Positions 34,810 to 44,217 are shown, counted from the stretch's first letter. The stretch is 64,000 bases of DNA from Thiomicrorhabdus sp. Milos-T2 (GCF_000702325.1 NZ_KL370892.1:310001-374000); one strand, 5' to 3'. Numbers and translations: made by a program. Notes: a model not told the origin generated them from the sequence alone.

Positions 34810-34846
34810 AAAAAGCAGTTAAGAGGTAACTCTTAACTGCTTTTTT
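34810..34846 (+). terminator. Terminator after nhaD
   Basis: Perfect 16-bp stem from 34810-34825 and 34830-34845, GTAA tetraloop, T run. Symmetry means it can also serve the converging CheY-like gene. Confidence 0.95.
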
Positions 34847-34893
34847 ATTTACTTAATTAATTAAATCCAAACTTTTGCAAAGGAATCTATTAT

Positions 34894-35436
34894 TTAAGAA
34901 TGCTGATCACGTTTTAGCTTAGCTAAATAAGCTTTTCGCTTTTCAGGAGGCATAGCGGCCAACATTTTTTGTAATTTCGCCTTTTGTTCTGCCGCAAAAT
35001 TTTGACTTGCTTGAGAAGGAGGTGCGATTTTAGCACCACGTTTTTCTAAGCTTTTACGTTCATCAATTTTATCAATTTTTTCTTTAAGAATAGCGGCAGT
35101 AAAAGGTTTAACTATATACCCATCTACACCAGCTTGAGCAGCTTCTAATATTTGGCTACGTTTCTGTTCGGCAGTAATTAACATAAAAGGCATATCTTTT
35201 AAGTTTTCATCAGCACGAACTTTTTTAAGTAAATCTATTCCTGTCATTTCAGGCATGTTCCAATCACTAACAATAAAGTCATATTTTCCAGACTGAATCA
35301 TAGGCCATGCTTTAGAGCCATCATTTGCATCATCAATATTAGTAAAACCCAATTCTTTTAAAAGGTTGGTTACTATTCTAATCATGGTAGCGAAGTCATC
35401 TACTACAAGAATGTTTATATTTTTATCGATTGCCAT
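34894..35436 (-). CDS. CheY-like response regulator with basic C-terminal tail
   Basis: 180 residues. The receiver domain (1-130) has acidic pocket VVDDF, phosphoacceptor Asp58 in FIVSDWNMPEMTG, Thr in LITAEQ and Lys in YIVKPF, and closely resembles chemotaxis CheY. Unlike ordinary CheY (about 125 residues) it carries a further ~50-residue tail rich in Lys, Gln and Ala (AAEQKAKLQKMLAAMPPEKRKAYLAKLKRD). No kinase or flagellar gene lies next to it. A motility or chemotaxis role is likely from the domain alone; the tail function is unknown. Confidence 0.88.
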   Translation of the reverse strand: MAIDKNINILVVDDFATMIRIVTNLLKELGFTNIDDANDGSKAWPMIQSGKYDFIVSDWNMPEMTGIDLLKKVRADENLKDMPFMLITAEQKRSQILEAAQAGVDGYIVKPFTAAILKEKIDKIDERKSLEKRGAKIAPPSQASQNFAAEQKAKLQKMLAAMPPEKRKAYLAKLKRDQHS

Positions 35437-35630
35437 AATTTCAACCAGTGGATTAATTTAATTGGTTCATTATAAATTTACAAAAATCTATATCAATAAA
35501 AACTTAGCTAGATTTGTACCATAACCACAAAATAAGTAAATTATTGGAATAAATAATGATTTTAATACGTGAAATTAGGTATTTGAGAGAGTTTTTTTAT
35601 TTAAGAAGGGAGTTTTAAGGGGGGTGTTTA

Positions 35631-35661
35631 AAATCCCCTCTCTTATAAATAGAGGGGATTT
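35631..35661. terminator. Terminator after the lysine-rich protein gene
   Basis: 11-bp perfect stem AAATCCCCTCT / AGAGGGGATTT with a 9-nt loop, four bases past the stop codon of the minus-strand gene. Confidence 0.88.
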
Positions 35662-35665
35662 GAAG

Positions 35666-35866
35666 TTATGCCGCTTTTTTGACAGCTTTTTTAGCGGCGA
35701 CTTTTACCTTTTTCTTGCTAGAAAGGCCTTTTTTCATAACTTTTTTAGTTGCAGATTTAATAACACTTTTAGCATTTTTCTTTTTAACGTCTTTTTTAGC
35801 AACGGCTTTCATTGTTGCTTTAGTTGTTGCTTTTTTAACGATTTTTTTCTTTAGTGCTTTAGCCAT
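35666..35866 (-). CDS. Small histone H1-like lysine-rich protein
   Basis: 66 residues, of which 27 are Lys and most others Ala, Val, Thr or Ser, without aromatic residues. This composition is that of bacterial histone H1-like/HctA-type tails that bind DNA non-specifically. The gene is supported by an AAGGT ribosome site before MAKALKKK and its own terminator. Reverse-strand open frames over the same DNA are low-complexity Phe-rich shadows. It is probably a nucleoid-associated protein; no globular domain is visible. Confidence 0.8.
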   Translation of the reverse strand: MAKALKKKIVKKATTKATMKAVAKKDVKKKNAKSVIKSATKKVMKKGLSSKKKVKVAAKKAVKKAA

Positions 35867-36043
35867 TTTTATTACCTTTAACTTATATATAAAAAAAATT
35901 ATTACTAACTTTTAGTAATAACTTATAGTTAATAATAACTTTAATAGAATTTAAATACAAATATTTTGAGTATGTTTATATAATGAGAGCCTTGCATTGC
36001 ATGCTGATGCAAAATATATATTTTAATTTATAGGTTTTACTAA

Positions 36044-36301
36044 ATGACGTTCATTGAGTTTAAAAAACATTTATTAGACGCAGAAATCACTTTGCCTAAA
36101 TTCAGCAAATTAATAAAGGTGAGTGAAAAAAATATTCAATCTTACAAAAAGAAGGGCGAAATACCTAACCCAATTGCGGTGATTGTCGTTTGTTTTGTAG
36201 AGATGAAAAAAGCAGGTTTAGACTATAAAGAAATTATTGAAAACCTTGAGTTGACTGCCAAAACCAAAAAAGGGGTTGGGTTTGCTAACAAATCTAAATA
36301 A
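36044..36301 (+). CDS. Small HTH-like protein, unknown
   Basis: 85 residues. The sequence FIEFKKHLLDAEITLPKFSKLIKVSEKNIQSYKKKGEIPNPIAVIVV resembles a short Cro/CI-type helix-turn-helix: a helix, a turn at SEKN, and a recognition helix IQSYKKKGEIP. It lacks an effector domain. The start is preceded by weak ribosome-site sequence only. It shares the intergenic space with the histone-like gene, from which it diverges over 177 bp of very AT-rich DNA. DNA binding is inference from the motif. Confidence 0.6.
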   Translation: MTFIEFKKHLLDAEITLPKFSKLIKVSEKNIQSYKKKGEIPNPIAVIVVCFVEMKKAGLDYKEIIENLELTAKTKKGVGFANKSK

Positions 36302-36354
36302 CCGACTGTTGAGCCTGAATAATCTAATTAACTAACTTTATTGATAAACATCTC

Positions 36355-36819
36355 CTATAAAATAGGCATTGCGGTTTTATTAACGACTTTTCTTAAGACA
36401 AAACTGGTATGAACCCCGCTTACACCTGTAATCTGAGTAATATGATTGAGTAATAAATCTTGGTAAGCTTCTAAATCTTTAACAAGTACCTTTAATTGAT
36501 AATCGGCTGTTTGGCCGGTTAGTAATAAACACTCCAAAACATTAGGCATAGATATCACTGTTTTTTCAAATTCTGAAAAACGTTCTTTAGTATGCTTGTC
36601 CATTGATATATGTACCAGAGCCATTAAATCTAAACCCAATTTTTTAGAATCTAATAAGGTTCTATAGCCAATAATCACTCCAGACTCATCTAAAGCCTTA
36701 AAGCGTCTTAAACAAGCTGATGGCGACAAACCTATTTGATCAGCTATTTCTTGATTGGTTAAACGACCATTATTCTGTAATGCCTTTAAAATCGCTTTAT
36801 CGTAGTTATCTAATTTCAT
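36355..36819 (-). CDS. Lrp/AsnC family transcriptional regulator
   Basis: 154 residues. N-terminal HTH: KLDNYDKAILKALQNNGRLTNQEIADQIGLSPSACLRRFKALDESGVIIGY, an almost exact Lrp pattern. The C-terminal RAM/AsnC ligand-binding domain spans about 70-150, with the GVSGVHTSFVLR segment. Such proteins sense amino acids, often leucine. Divergent orientation from leuA with a 161-bp gap suggests that it regulates leuA and itself. Confidence 0.93.
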   Translation of the reverse strand: MKLDNYDKAILKALQNNGRLTNQEIADQIGLSPSACLRRFKALDESGVIIGYRTLLDSKKLGLDLMALVHISMDKHTKERFSEFEKTVISMPNVLECLLLTGQTADYQLKVLVKDLEAYQDLLLNHITQITGVSGVHTSFVLRKVVNKTAMPIL

Positions 36820-36918
36820 AAATTCTCTATATTTAGCATCATATGTTAATAATTATTATTTTATATAAATTCTATATCATTATTAAACGTATAAATAGAA
36901 TTATTCACAATAAAATAT

Positions 36919-36930
36919 ACCAGGCCTGGT
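36919..36930. repeat. Iterated palindrome in the lrp-leuA divergent promoter region
   Basis: Perfect ACCAGGCCTGGT 50 bp before the leuA start codon. This is one of the few copies in a promoter region rather than at a gene end, so a simple terminator role does not explain it. Confidence 0.9.
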
Positions 36931-36980
36931 AATAAAATAGGAGTTATTAAATAACCTACATTGCCGTAGAGAAGAGAATA

Positions 36981-38648
36981 ATGAATCCAATAAAATATCA
37001 GCGAACTCCTAGCCCACAATTAACAAATCGCCAGTGGCCAAATAATTTTTTAGAAAAAGCACCTATTTGGGTGAGTGTTGATTTACGTGATGGTAATCAA
37101 GCGTTAGCAAACCCCATGACCGTTGACCAAAAATTAGCTCTTTGGCAGCAACTGGTGAATATGGGTTTTAAAACTATTGAAATTGGTTTTCCATCAGCAA
37201 GTCAGCTTGAATTTGATTTTACTCGTCGTTTAATAGAAGAAGATTTGATTCCTGATGATGTTACTGTGCAAGTATTAGTTCAAGCTCGTGAACATTTAAT
37301 TGAACGTACTTATGAGTCTTTGCAGGGCGTTAAGCAAGCCGTGATACACGTTTATAACACCACCTCAATTGTGCAACGTGAGAATGTGTTTGAAAAAACT
37401 AAAAACAAAATTAAAGCAATGGCTATACAGGGCGCAAAATGGGTTAAAGAATATGCCCAAAAGGCCAATGAATCTCATCCTGGTTCTAAGTGGATATTTC
37501 AATATTCGCCTGAGAGTTTTTCGCAAACGGAAACCGATTATGCGGTAGAAGTTTGCCAAGCCGTTATGAACGTTTGGCAACCTACCCCAGACAATAAATG
37601 CATTTTAAACTTACCAGCAACGGTAGAAAGTACTTCTCCAAACCGTTTTGCAGACCAGGTTGAATACTTTATTACGCATCTTAAAAATCGTGAGTCTGCG
37701 TTAATTTCAATTCATACTCATAATGATCGTGGTTGTGCTGTTGCCGCGGCAGAATTATCGTTATTAGCCGGTGCTGATCGTATTGAAGGCACGTTATTAG
37801 GTAATGGTGAGCGAACTGGTAATATGGATATTGTTACCCTAGCCATGAATTTATTTAGTGAAGGAATAGACCCTAAATTAGATTTATCTGATCCAAATCA
37901 ATGGATTCCTGTGGTAGAAGAGGTAACGCAGATTAAAACCCATCCACGTCATCCTTGGGTGGGTGATGTGGTGTATACCGCCTATTCAGGTAGTCATCAA
38001 GATGCGATTCGTAAATGTCTATTAAAGCAAAAAGCAGATGCTCCCTGGAATGTCGCTTATTTACCAATTGACCCTAAAGATGTAGGGCGTGATTATGAGG
38101 CAATTATTAGAGTCAATAGCCAATCAGGTAAAGCAGGTTCTGCCTTTGTTTTGGCTCAAGAATATGGTTTAAATCTACCAAAATGGGTACAACTAGATTT
38201 TGCACCGATTGCCCAAAAATTAGCAGAAAAGCAGGGCGGGGTGGTGAGTCATAGAGAGTTATATAATGAGTTTACTAACCAATATGAATTAGAAGATACT
38301 GCTATTCAAATCAATCACTATCAACTGCATAGAGAGGGTGATTTAGAGCATTTATCTATTGAGGTAAATGGTGAACTTTGGCAAGGAACCGGTAACGGAA
38401 CCTTAAGTGCATTATGTGACGCTTGGCACAAACGTACAGGGTATTCAGTTGATGTTATGGATTACGCTGAACATGCTTTACATACCTTGGATGAAAGTCC
38501 AAATGGTGAACAGGGTAAAAATGCTCAAGCTATGGCTTATGTCTATTTACAAATAAATAATAGTCGTTCAGTAGGCGTTGCTAAAGCAAAAGATACCGTT
38601 TCAGCAATGGTAATGGCTTTGTTAAAAGGGCTAAATAGAAACACTTAA
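36981..38648 (+). CDS. leuA: 2-isopropylmalate synthase (long LeuA form)
   Basis: 555 residues. It condenses acetyl-CoA with 2-oxoisovalerate in leucine synthesis. Catalytic region: [17 protein letters not shown] (Arg-Asp of the active site), [37 protein letters not shown] (His metal ligands). The C-terminal regulatory domain (about 430-555), which binds leucine in this family, is present. It belongs to the longer LeuA2 group. Neighbouring Lrp-type regulator suggests leucine-responsive control. The start at ATGAATCCAATAAAA follows an AGAGAAGAG leader. Confidence 0.96.
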   Translation: MNPIKYQRTPSPQLTNRQWPNNFLEKAPIWVSVDLRDGNQALANPMTVDQKLALWQQLVNMGFKTIEIGFPSASQLEFDFTRRLIEEDLIPDDVTVQVLVQAREHLIERTYESLQGVKQAVIHVYNTTSIVQRENVFEKTKNKIKAMAIQGAKWVKEYAQKANESHPGSKWIFQYSPESFSQTETDYAVEVCQAVMNVWQPTPDNKCILNLPATVESTSPNRFADQVEYFITHLKNRESALISIHTHNDRGCAVAAAELSLLAGADRIEGTLLGNGERTGNMDIVTLAMNLFSEGIDPKLDLSDPNQWIPVVEEVTQIKTHPRHPWVGDVVYTAYSGSHQDAIRKCLLKQKADAPWNVAYLPIDPKDVGRDYEAIIRVNSQSGKAGSAFVLAQEYGLNLPKWVQLDFAPIAQKLAEKQGGVVSHRELYNEFTNQYELEDTAIQINHYQLHREGDLEHLSIEVNGELWQGTGNGTLSALCDAWHKRTGYSVDVMDYAEHALHTLDESPNGEQGKNAQAMAYVYLQINNSRSVGVAKAKDTVSAMVMALLKGLNRNT

Positions 38649-38732
38649 TTTATTAAAACCCTTTGCAATAATGAGTATTAAAGAAATTAAACTTGGATAA
38701 AAATAGTTCGTTTTAATTTTCTAGAGTATTTA

Positions 38733-38744
38733 ACCAGGCCTGGT
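38733..38744. repeat. Iterated palindrome downstream of leuA
   Basis: Perfect ACCAGGCCTGGT, 85 bp after the leuA stop codon in the 334-bp gap 38649-38982. The gap otherwise contains MITE copy F only. Confidence 0.9.
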
Positions 38745-38785
38745 AATATTTGTTTTATATGGTTGTTATATTAGTGTGTCATAAT

Positions 38786-38944
38786 GAGACCTTTGCACGA
38801 GAGTATGCACGAGTAAAAATGGTTAAAATTTCCCCGATTTTTGTTGAAAAACTTGCGAATAGCTAGCTATTCCCTACGTTTTCCGCCGCAATCAGGCAAA
38901 TTTTTCCTCATTTTTCTTTCGTACCTATCTCGTGCAAAGGTCTC
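38786..38944 (+). mobile_element. MITE-like element, copy F
   Basis: 159 bp minimal form. Perfect 17-bp TIRs and perfect 5-bp duplication ATAAT (38781-38785, 38945-38949). No nested inserts. Confidence 0.92.
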
Positions 38945-38982
38945 ATAATATTTATATTGTCTGATAATAATGAGTAAAAACG

Positions 38983-39585
38983 ATGTATATAACCCCTCAA
39001 GATTCAACCCCTGTTGAGCTCTATCAATTATTAACAGGTGGTATTGTTCCTAGGCCAATCGCCTGGATTAGCACTCAAAATGCGCAAGGTTTAACTAACT
39101 TAGCACCTTATTCTTTTTTTAGTGTGGCAAGTTGTAATCCGCCAGTTTTAACCTTTACCAATGTCCCTTCTAGAGATATATTTACCAAAGATACGTTGGC
39201 TAACTTACAAGAAACCAAAGAGTGTGTGGTGCATATTGTACCGGCGAATCAAGCAGATTTAATGAATGCCAGTTGTGCTAGTTATTCATCTTCGCAAAGT
39301 GAAATTGATGAAATTGGTATTGAAACTGTCGCTAGTCATAAAGTGAATCCGCCTAGTATTAAATCGGCAGCAGTTCGTTACGAATGTACTTTAAAAGAAA
39401 CCATTACTATCTCTGATAAGCCTATTGGTGGGGTATTAGTGTTACTTGATGTTGTAGCAATACATGTTGATGAATCAGTAATGAAAGACAATATAATCCA
39501 AGCAAATTTACTAGATACAATTGGTAAATTGGGTGGTAATGATTATTGTCATTCTAAGGCAGACATTAATTTACCCCGTCCTTAA
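38983..39585 (+). CDS. Flavin reductase-like FMN-binding protein
   Basis: 200 residues of the flavin-reductase (split-barrel, DIM6/NTAB) family: VELYQLLTGGIVPRPIAWISTQNAQGLTNLAPYSFFSVASCNPPVLTF is the FMN-binding beginning, with SRDIFTKDTLANLQETKECVVHIV following. Substrate is unknown; members reduce flavins or act in diverse redox steps. Cytoplasmic. Monocistronic: MITE copy F lies upstream and a terminator at 39631 follows. A parS-like site sits just after the stop codon. Confidence 0.87.
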   Translation: MYITPQDSTPVELYQLLTGGIVPRPIAWISTQNAQGLTNLAPYSFFSVASCNPPVLTFTNVPSRDIFTKDTLANLQETKECVVHIVPANQADLMNASCASYSSSQSEIDEIGIETVASHKVNPPSIKSAAVRYECTLKETITISDKPIGGVLVLLDVVAIHVDESVMKDNIIQANLLDTIGKLGGNDYCHSKADINLPRP

Positions 39586-39597
39586 ATATCTAATGAT

Positions 39598-39613
39598 TGT
39601 TTCATGTGGAACA
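39598..39613. promoter_or_regulatory. parS-like site (1 mismatch)
   Basis: TGTTTCATGTGGAACA; on the complementary strand TGTTCCACATGAAACA, one base from TGTTCCACGTGAAACA. Intergenic, immediately after the flavin reductase gene. Confidence 0.5.
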
Positions 39614-39630
39614 TAAAATCAATTTAAACT

Positions 39631-39659
39631 AAAACCTCGCAAATGCGGGGTTTTTTTTT
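39631..39659 (+). terminator. Terminator of flavin reductase gene
   Basis: Stem AAAACCTCGC / GCGGGGTTTT (one T-G pair), loop AAAT, nine-T tail. Confidence 0.92.
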
Positions 39660-39705
39660 GCCACTATGCTATGGTTAATAAGTCATTCTTTTTAAGATAC
39701 TTATC

Positions 39706-41538
39706 ATGAAAAATTATCGTTATTTAAATCAATATAACTTTGCCTATATCGCTACGTTTATTTTATCTCTGAGCATAATGCTATTTTCTTCTATAGCTTT
39801 TGCAGGAGAAAATGCTCCAAAGCTTGATTGGTTTCTCATGTTAATGAAACTTTTAGGGGGGTTAGCCCTATTTCTATATGGTATGGAGCAACTTATTAAA
39901 AGCCTGCTTGTGGTAGCAGGTGAGCAGATGAAAAACCTTTTAGCAAAACTTACAACAAATAGAGTGATGGGTGCGATTACGGGAGCGGGTGTTACGGCTG
40001 TAATTCAATCTTCATCTGTTACCAGTGTGCTGACTGTTGGCTTTGTATCTGCAGGCCTAATGACAGTAGGACAGGCAGCAGGGGTTATTATGGGAGCCAA
40101 TTTGGGTACAACCATAACGGCTCAGGTGATTGCTTTTAAGGTCACTAATTTTGCTTTATTAATGATTGCAGTAGGATTTGCCATACAATTTTTTTCTAAA
40201 CTCAATAAGAAAATTGCAATTGGCCGTCTAATTATGGGTTTAGGCCTTATCTTTTTTGGTATGAATATTATGAGTGAGGGCATGGCACCACTTAAGGATT
40301 ACCAACCTTTTTTAGATCTAATGCTACAAATGCAAACCCCTATTTATGGCATATTAATAGGTTTTATTTTTACAGCTTTAGTGCAGTCCTCATCAGCAAC
40401 TATCGGTATTATTATTGTTATGGCGAGCAATGGTTTTTTAACATTACCAGCGGGTATTGCCTTGGCAATGGGGGCAAATGTAGGTACTACGGTCACGGCT
40501 CTATTAGCGACTATTGGTAAATCAAGAGAAGCTAAAAGAACAGGTTATATTCACCTTCTTTTTAATGTTATTGGAGTATTAATATTTCTTCCTTTTATTC
40601 CAGAATTAGCTCATTTTTCTGCCTATTTAACCAATCCTAATCTAATTGATATTAATCAAAATACAATGAATATTGCCTTTTTGGCAGAACACACTCCGCG
40701 CCAAATTGCTAATGCTAATACCCTATTCAATTTTATTTCACTGGTAATCTTTTTACCGTTGATACCCGTTTTTATTTGGGTGGTTAATAAAATAGTGCCT
40801 ATTTTGGATAATGAAAAAAATTCTGCTGAATTTGAAATTAAGTTTTTGGATGAGAGCCTGTTAAGTACTCCTTCAATGGCAATGCAGGCTGTACGTCAAG
40901 AGATTGAAATTTATCAACAAAAACATTCATTTTTTTATAAACGAGTCATGTCATTAATAGAGAATCCAAATCTAGATAAGTTATCTAGAGAAGATTTAAA
41001 TCTTCAGCGCTTTAGAAGTTATCAACGAAAAATTTTACGATATTTGGGTAAAATCAACCAGTCAGAATTATCGTCAAATGAACAAAATGAATACTTAAAG
41101 TTGTTAAATGTTGTAAACGTTATGGAATCTATGCTTGAAACGATAGAATTTAATGTTTTAAATGTATTGCACAGTTTGTTTCAGAATAGTACTAAACCGA
41201 GTGAAACAATGAATCAACTTGTGGGACAACTCTCTAATGAAGTGGGTAAATCAATAGACAGAGCTTTGTTGAGTATTAGTGAGCAGAATAAAGAACCAGC
41301 GCTTTCTGTTATTGCAATTAAGCCAACGATTGATTTGCTTATTCAAGAAGCACTTAAGCATCAAATAAAAAAGTTTCAACCAACTGAAGAGCGTTTAACG
41401 ATTTTTAGATTTGAAATGCAATTGGTAGATGGATTTAAACAATTACATACTTTAGCTAAACGAATTGCAAGATTACAATTAATTGAAGTTCCGATTGAAA
41501 ATAAGATAGATAACCCAGGTTTTGAAAAAGTGGATTAA
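39706..41538 (+). CDS. Na/Pi cotransporter family protein with PhoU-like tail
   Basis: 610 residues. Two inverted-repeat transport motifs are evident: VIQSSSVTSVLTVGFV (about residue 98) and LVQSSSATIGIIIVMASNG (about residue 226), the QSSS signature of NptA/PF02690 cotransporters. GANLGTTITAQVIA and GANVGTTVTALLA accompany them. The C-terminal ~230 residues are helical and PhoU-like. Probably takes up phosphate with Na+, in keeping with the Na+ economy suggested by NhaA/NhaD. A signal-like first helix is present. Phosphate uptake next to an arsenate-detoxification cluster is notable, since phosphate transporters also admit arsenate. Confidence 0.9.
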   Translation: MKNYRYLNQYNFAYIATFILSLSIMLFSSIAFAGENAPKLDWFLMLMKLLGGLALFLYGMEQLIKSLLVVAGEQMKNLLAKLTTNRVMGAITGAGVTAVIQSSSVTSVLTVGFVSAGLMTVGQAAGVIMGANLGTTITAQVIAFKVTNFALLMIAVGFAIQFFSKLNKKIAIGRLIMGLGLIFFGMNIMSEGMAPLKDYQPFLDLMLQMQTPIYGILIGFIFTALVQSSSATIGIIIVMASNGFLTLPAGIALAMGANVGTTVTALLATIGKSREAKRTGYIHLLFNVIGVLIFLPFIPELAHFSAYLTNPNLIDINQNTMNIAFLAEHTPRQIANANTLFNFISLVIFLPLIPVFIWVVNKIVPILDNEKNSAEFEIKFLDESLLSTPSMAMQAVRQEIEIYQQKHSFFYKRVMSLIENPNLDKLSREDLNLQRFRSYQRKILRYLGKINQSELSSNEQNEYLKLLNVVNVMESMLETIEFNVLNVLHSLFQNSTKPSETMNQLVGQLSNEVGKSIDRALLSISEQNKEPALSVIAIKPTIDLLIQEALKHQIKKFQPTEERLTIFRFEMQLVDGFKQLHTLAKRIARLQLIEVPIENKIDNPGFEKVD

Positions 41539-41770
41539 CTTAGGTTTTTTTTGCAATTTAAATTTATTTGTTAAAAAAATGGCTTTCAAATTTATATGTT
41601 GTTGCCATTTTTTCAATATAGCTAATGCATATGGCTAGGTTTTCTATAAAAACTACTATATGAGCTTATATTTAAGGATTTTTTATCAAGTTTGATGTTT
41701 TTATAGAAAAATATCTTTAATTAATAATATTAACCATATTTTTATTATGGTTTATAGTTATCCATGTCTT

Positions 41771-42127
41771 TTATTCGTTAGAGCAGGCCAGATTACCTTT
41801 TTTAAGTCTTTTGTTATCTTCAATTATAGAATCACATTGTTCTAGTTGTAGTTTTAAGTTTTCCATTTCAATTATTGTCATATTTTCTTTTATTAAAGAA
41901 TAGTGCATCCAAACACCTTCACGCCAAGATTCAACCAGACCTGAATTTTTTAAATAAGCCAAATGTCTTGAAATAGTGCTTTGCCCAATTCCTAAAATAT
42001 CAACTATTTCACACACGCAAAACGAGTCTTTTGTTATTAACAAATTAAGAATTCGTAAACGAATTGGATCTGATAAGGCTTTAAATAGTTGGGTAATGTT
42101 ATCTAGTTTCATATTATCTAGTGTCAT
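41771..42127 (-). CDS. arsR: ArsR-family arsenic-responsive repressor
   Basis: 118 residues. Winged helix: LFKALSDPIRLRILNLLITKDSFCVCEIVDILGIGQSTISRHLAYLKNSGLVESWREGVWMHYSL. The CVCE segment provides the Cys-x-Cys pair that binds As(III) in classic ArsR proteins; another Cys pair region is near the end (QCDSIIED, NLACSNE). Binding arsenite releases DNA. Alternative start at MKLDNI five residues downstream. It is divergent from the six-gene arsenic cluster, with a possible operator in the 99-bp gap. The 232-bp gap on its other side (41539-41770) holds nothing recognisable. Confidence 0.92.
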   Translation of the reverse strand: MTLDNMKLDNITQLFKALSDPIRLRILNLLITKDSFCVCEIVDILGIGQSTISRHLAYLKNSGLVESWREGVWMHYSLIKENMTIIEMENLKLQLEQCDSIIEDNKRLKKGNLACSNE

Positions 42128-42185
42128 ATTCTTTTTTAGAATTAATTTATAAGTTGTAATTTACCATAAATAAGATAATAATATC

Positions 42186-42207
42186 AATACATCCGTTTAT
42201 ACGTATT
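42186..42207. promoter_or_regulatory. Possible ArsR operator
   Basis: Short inverted repeat AATAC-N12-GTATT in the divergent arsR/MBL promoter region. Proposed only from position and symmetry. Confidence 0.3.
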
Positions 42208-42226
42208 TAATAGACTATGATTTTAT

Positions 42227-43162
42227 ATGAAGAGTTTAAAGTTAATTTTATCGTCGGTATTTTTGGTCAGTAGTTTATTTACTGCCCCTGTTATAGCCAT
42301 GGATTTTAAATTTAATCAGGTAACAGATAATGTTTATGCTTATATTGGACCTATAAATGATCGCACACCTGAAAACTTAGGTTTAAATAATAATATTGGT
42401 CTTGTGGTGACACAGAAAGGGGCAGTATTAATTGACTCAGGTGCTGGAATACCTTCAGCTAAGGCGCTTGAAAAGGCGGCTAAAAAAATAACCAATTTAC
42501 CTATTATTGCAGTTATTAATACCGGTAGTCAGGACCATCGTTGGTTGGGTAACGGGTATTTTGCTGGAAAGGGTGCAAAAATTTATGCGCTGGAAAAAAC
42601 CGTGACTACTCAAAAATCAAAGGGTGATGAGGAAGTACGCCACATGACCTTTGTATCAAAATCTTTTTCTACAACTAAGCCTTTATCATCAACTGAAAAG
42701 TTAGCCGGGGATAAAGCAAAGATTACAATTGGTGGTGTGGTATTTGAGTTGAAATATTTTGGTGATGCGCATTTTCCGGGTGATGCAGTTGTATGGTTGC
42801 CTAAGCAATCTGTGTTATTTTCTGGTGACCTAATCTATGTTGATCGTATGCTAGGGGTTCACCCATTTTCAAATGTAGCAAGTTGGCAAAAGGCTTATCA
42901 CAAAGCACAAACTTTACCTGCTAAGTTTATCGTTCCTGGGCATGGTCAAGTTTGTGATTGGGATAAAGCAAATCAAGATACCGGTAATTATTTAGATAAG
43001 TTGGTTACAGTACTATCAGCGGCCGCTGAAGATATGACTGGTGTGCAACAAGCTGTAGATGACAACAAAGACTGGCCTGAATTTAAACACCTAAAACACT
43101 ATGATTCTTGGCATAAAACAATCTTAAACCGTACTTATCTTCAATTTGAAAATGAGATGTAG
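42227..43162 (+). CDS. Exported metallo-beta-lactamase-fold protein with altered metal motif
   Basis: 311 residues with a signal peptide (1-24, ends VIAMD). MBL-fold landmarks: NNIGLVVTQKGAVLIDSGAG, GDAHFPGDAVVWLP, VLFSGDLIY and VPGHGQVCDW. The usual HxHxDH zinc motif is replaced: VINTGSQDHRWLGN keeps the surrounding NT...LGN frame but loses the first two His. It is therefore either a mono-metal or differently liganded enzyme. It is the first gene after arsR and overlaps the arsenic transcript, 10 bases before the permease, so a role with organic or thiolated arsenic is possible but unproven. Confidence 0.82.
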   Translation: MKSLKLILSSVFLVSSLFTAPVIAMDFKFNQVTDNVYAYIGPINDRTPENLGLNNNIGLVVTQKGAVLIDSGAGIPSAKALEKAAKKITNLPIIAVINTGSQDHRWLGNGYFAGKGAKIYALEKTVTTQKSKGDEEVRHMTFVSKSFSTTKPLSSTEKLAGDKAKITIGGVVFELKYFGDAHFPGDAVVWLPKQSVLFSGDLIYVDRMLGVHPFSNVASWQKAYHKAQTLPAKFIVPGHGQVCDWDKANQDTGNYLDKLVTVLSAAAEDMTGVQQAVDDNKDWPEFKHLKHYDSWHKTILNRTYLQFENEM

Positions 43163-43172
43163 GTAAACCACT

Positions 43173-44165
43173 ATGTTTGAAGTGTTTACTCTTTTGGGTG
43201 ATTGGGTTTCCTTTCAATTATTTGGGCTTTCACCCGACACTCAAATAGGTGCTGCCGTTCAGTTTTTTGTGATGGATACCACTAAAATCTTCTTTTTATT
43301 GGTGGTTATCATCTATGTCATGGGGCTGCTTAGGGCAATGATTTCAACCGAGCGTGTTAGGCAAATCGTGGCGGGTCGTCCTCAGTGGTTGGCGCGTTCA
43401 CTTGCGATTACACTGGGTGGCGTCACGCCATTCTGTTCCTGCTCATCGGTTCCTCTGTTTATTGGTTTTGTAGAGGCAAGAATCCCTATTGGTATTACCT
43501 TCGCTTTTTTAATTGCTAGCCCAATGATTAATGAGGTGGCGGTAGTTTTATTAATGACCATTTTGGGTTGGGAAGTTGCCTTGCTGTATGTTTTAGCAGG
43601 CCTGGTGGTTGCTTATATTGGTTCTATCGTTATTGAATGGTTTAAACCAGAACGTTGGGTAGAATCGTATGTTTGGGATATTAAAATGCGCCAACAACAA
43701 GAACTAGAAGCCAATAGTGGTGGATTTAATCAACGCCATGAATTTGCTTGGAATGAAGTAAAAGTGATTGTTAAACGTATTTGGCATTGGCTATTTATTG
43801 GTATTGCATTAGGGGCGGCTTTTCATGGCTTTGTTCCAGAGGCTTGGGTGAGTACCTATCTAGGAGATTCGTCTAACTGGTGGAGTGTACCTGCCGCTGT
43901 TTTAGTGGGCGTACCGCTTTATTCAAATGCCACTGGCGTCATTCCTTTGATTGAAGCGATGATCAATAAAGGAGTTCCCATTGGGACAAGTTTGGCGCTT
44001 ATGATGAGTATTGCTGCACTCTCTTTACCGGAACTGCTTATTTTACGTAAAGTGATTAAATGGCAGGCATTAGGTATTTTTGTGGGGGTACTTACGGTGG
44101 CCTTTATATTGGTCGGTTATTTATTTAATTTTATTCAACCTAACTTACCAGACCTGGTAAGTTAG
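43173..44165 (+). CDS. arsP: ArsP-type permease (PF03773)
   Basis: 330 residues, about eight helices. Hallmark GGVTPFCSCSSVPLFIGFVEARIPIGITFAFLIASPMINEVAV with the conserved Cys pair of CSCSS, and a second half-motif LVGVPLYSNATGVIPLIEAMINKGVPIGTSLALMMS. Members include ArsP, which exports trivalent organoarsenicals, and relatives of unknown substrate. The position between arsR/MBL and a thioredoxin-like gene supports a metalloid role. The final codons overlap a near-perfect copy of the iterated palindrome (44147-44158, one mismatch), which may attenuate transcription. Confidence 0.82.
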   Translation: MFEVFTLLGDWVSFQLFGLSPDTQIGAAVQFFVMDTTKIFFLLVVIIYVMGLLRAMISTERVRQIVAGRPQWLARSLAITLGGVTPFCSCSSVPLFIGFVEARIPIGITFAFLIASPMINEVAVVLLMTILGWEVALLYVLAGLVVAYIGSIVIEWFKPERWVESYVWDIKMRQQQELEANSGGFNQRHEFAWNEVKVIVKRIWHWLFIGIALGAAFHGFVPEAWVSTYLGDSSNWWSVPAAVLVGVPLYSNATGVIPLIEAMINKGVPIGTSLALMMSIAALSLPELLILRKVIKWQALGIFVGVLTVAFILVGYLFNFIQPNLPDLVS

Positions 44166-44217
44166 TAATAAATTTTTGATTTTGATTTTTTAATTTTTAT
44201 ATTTAAAGGAAGTTTTT

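Noticed and set aside
35624-35915. Phe-rich plus-strand ORFs over the histone-like gene
   Set aside because: Antisense of a lysine-rich gene gives Phe/Leu codons; the minus-strand gene has a ribosome site and terminator.
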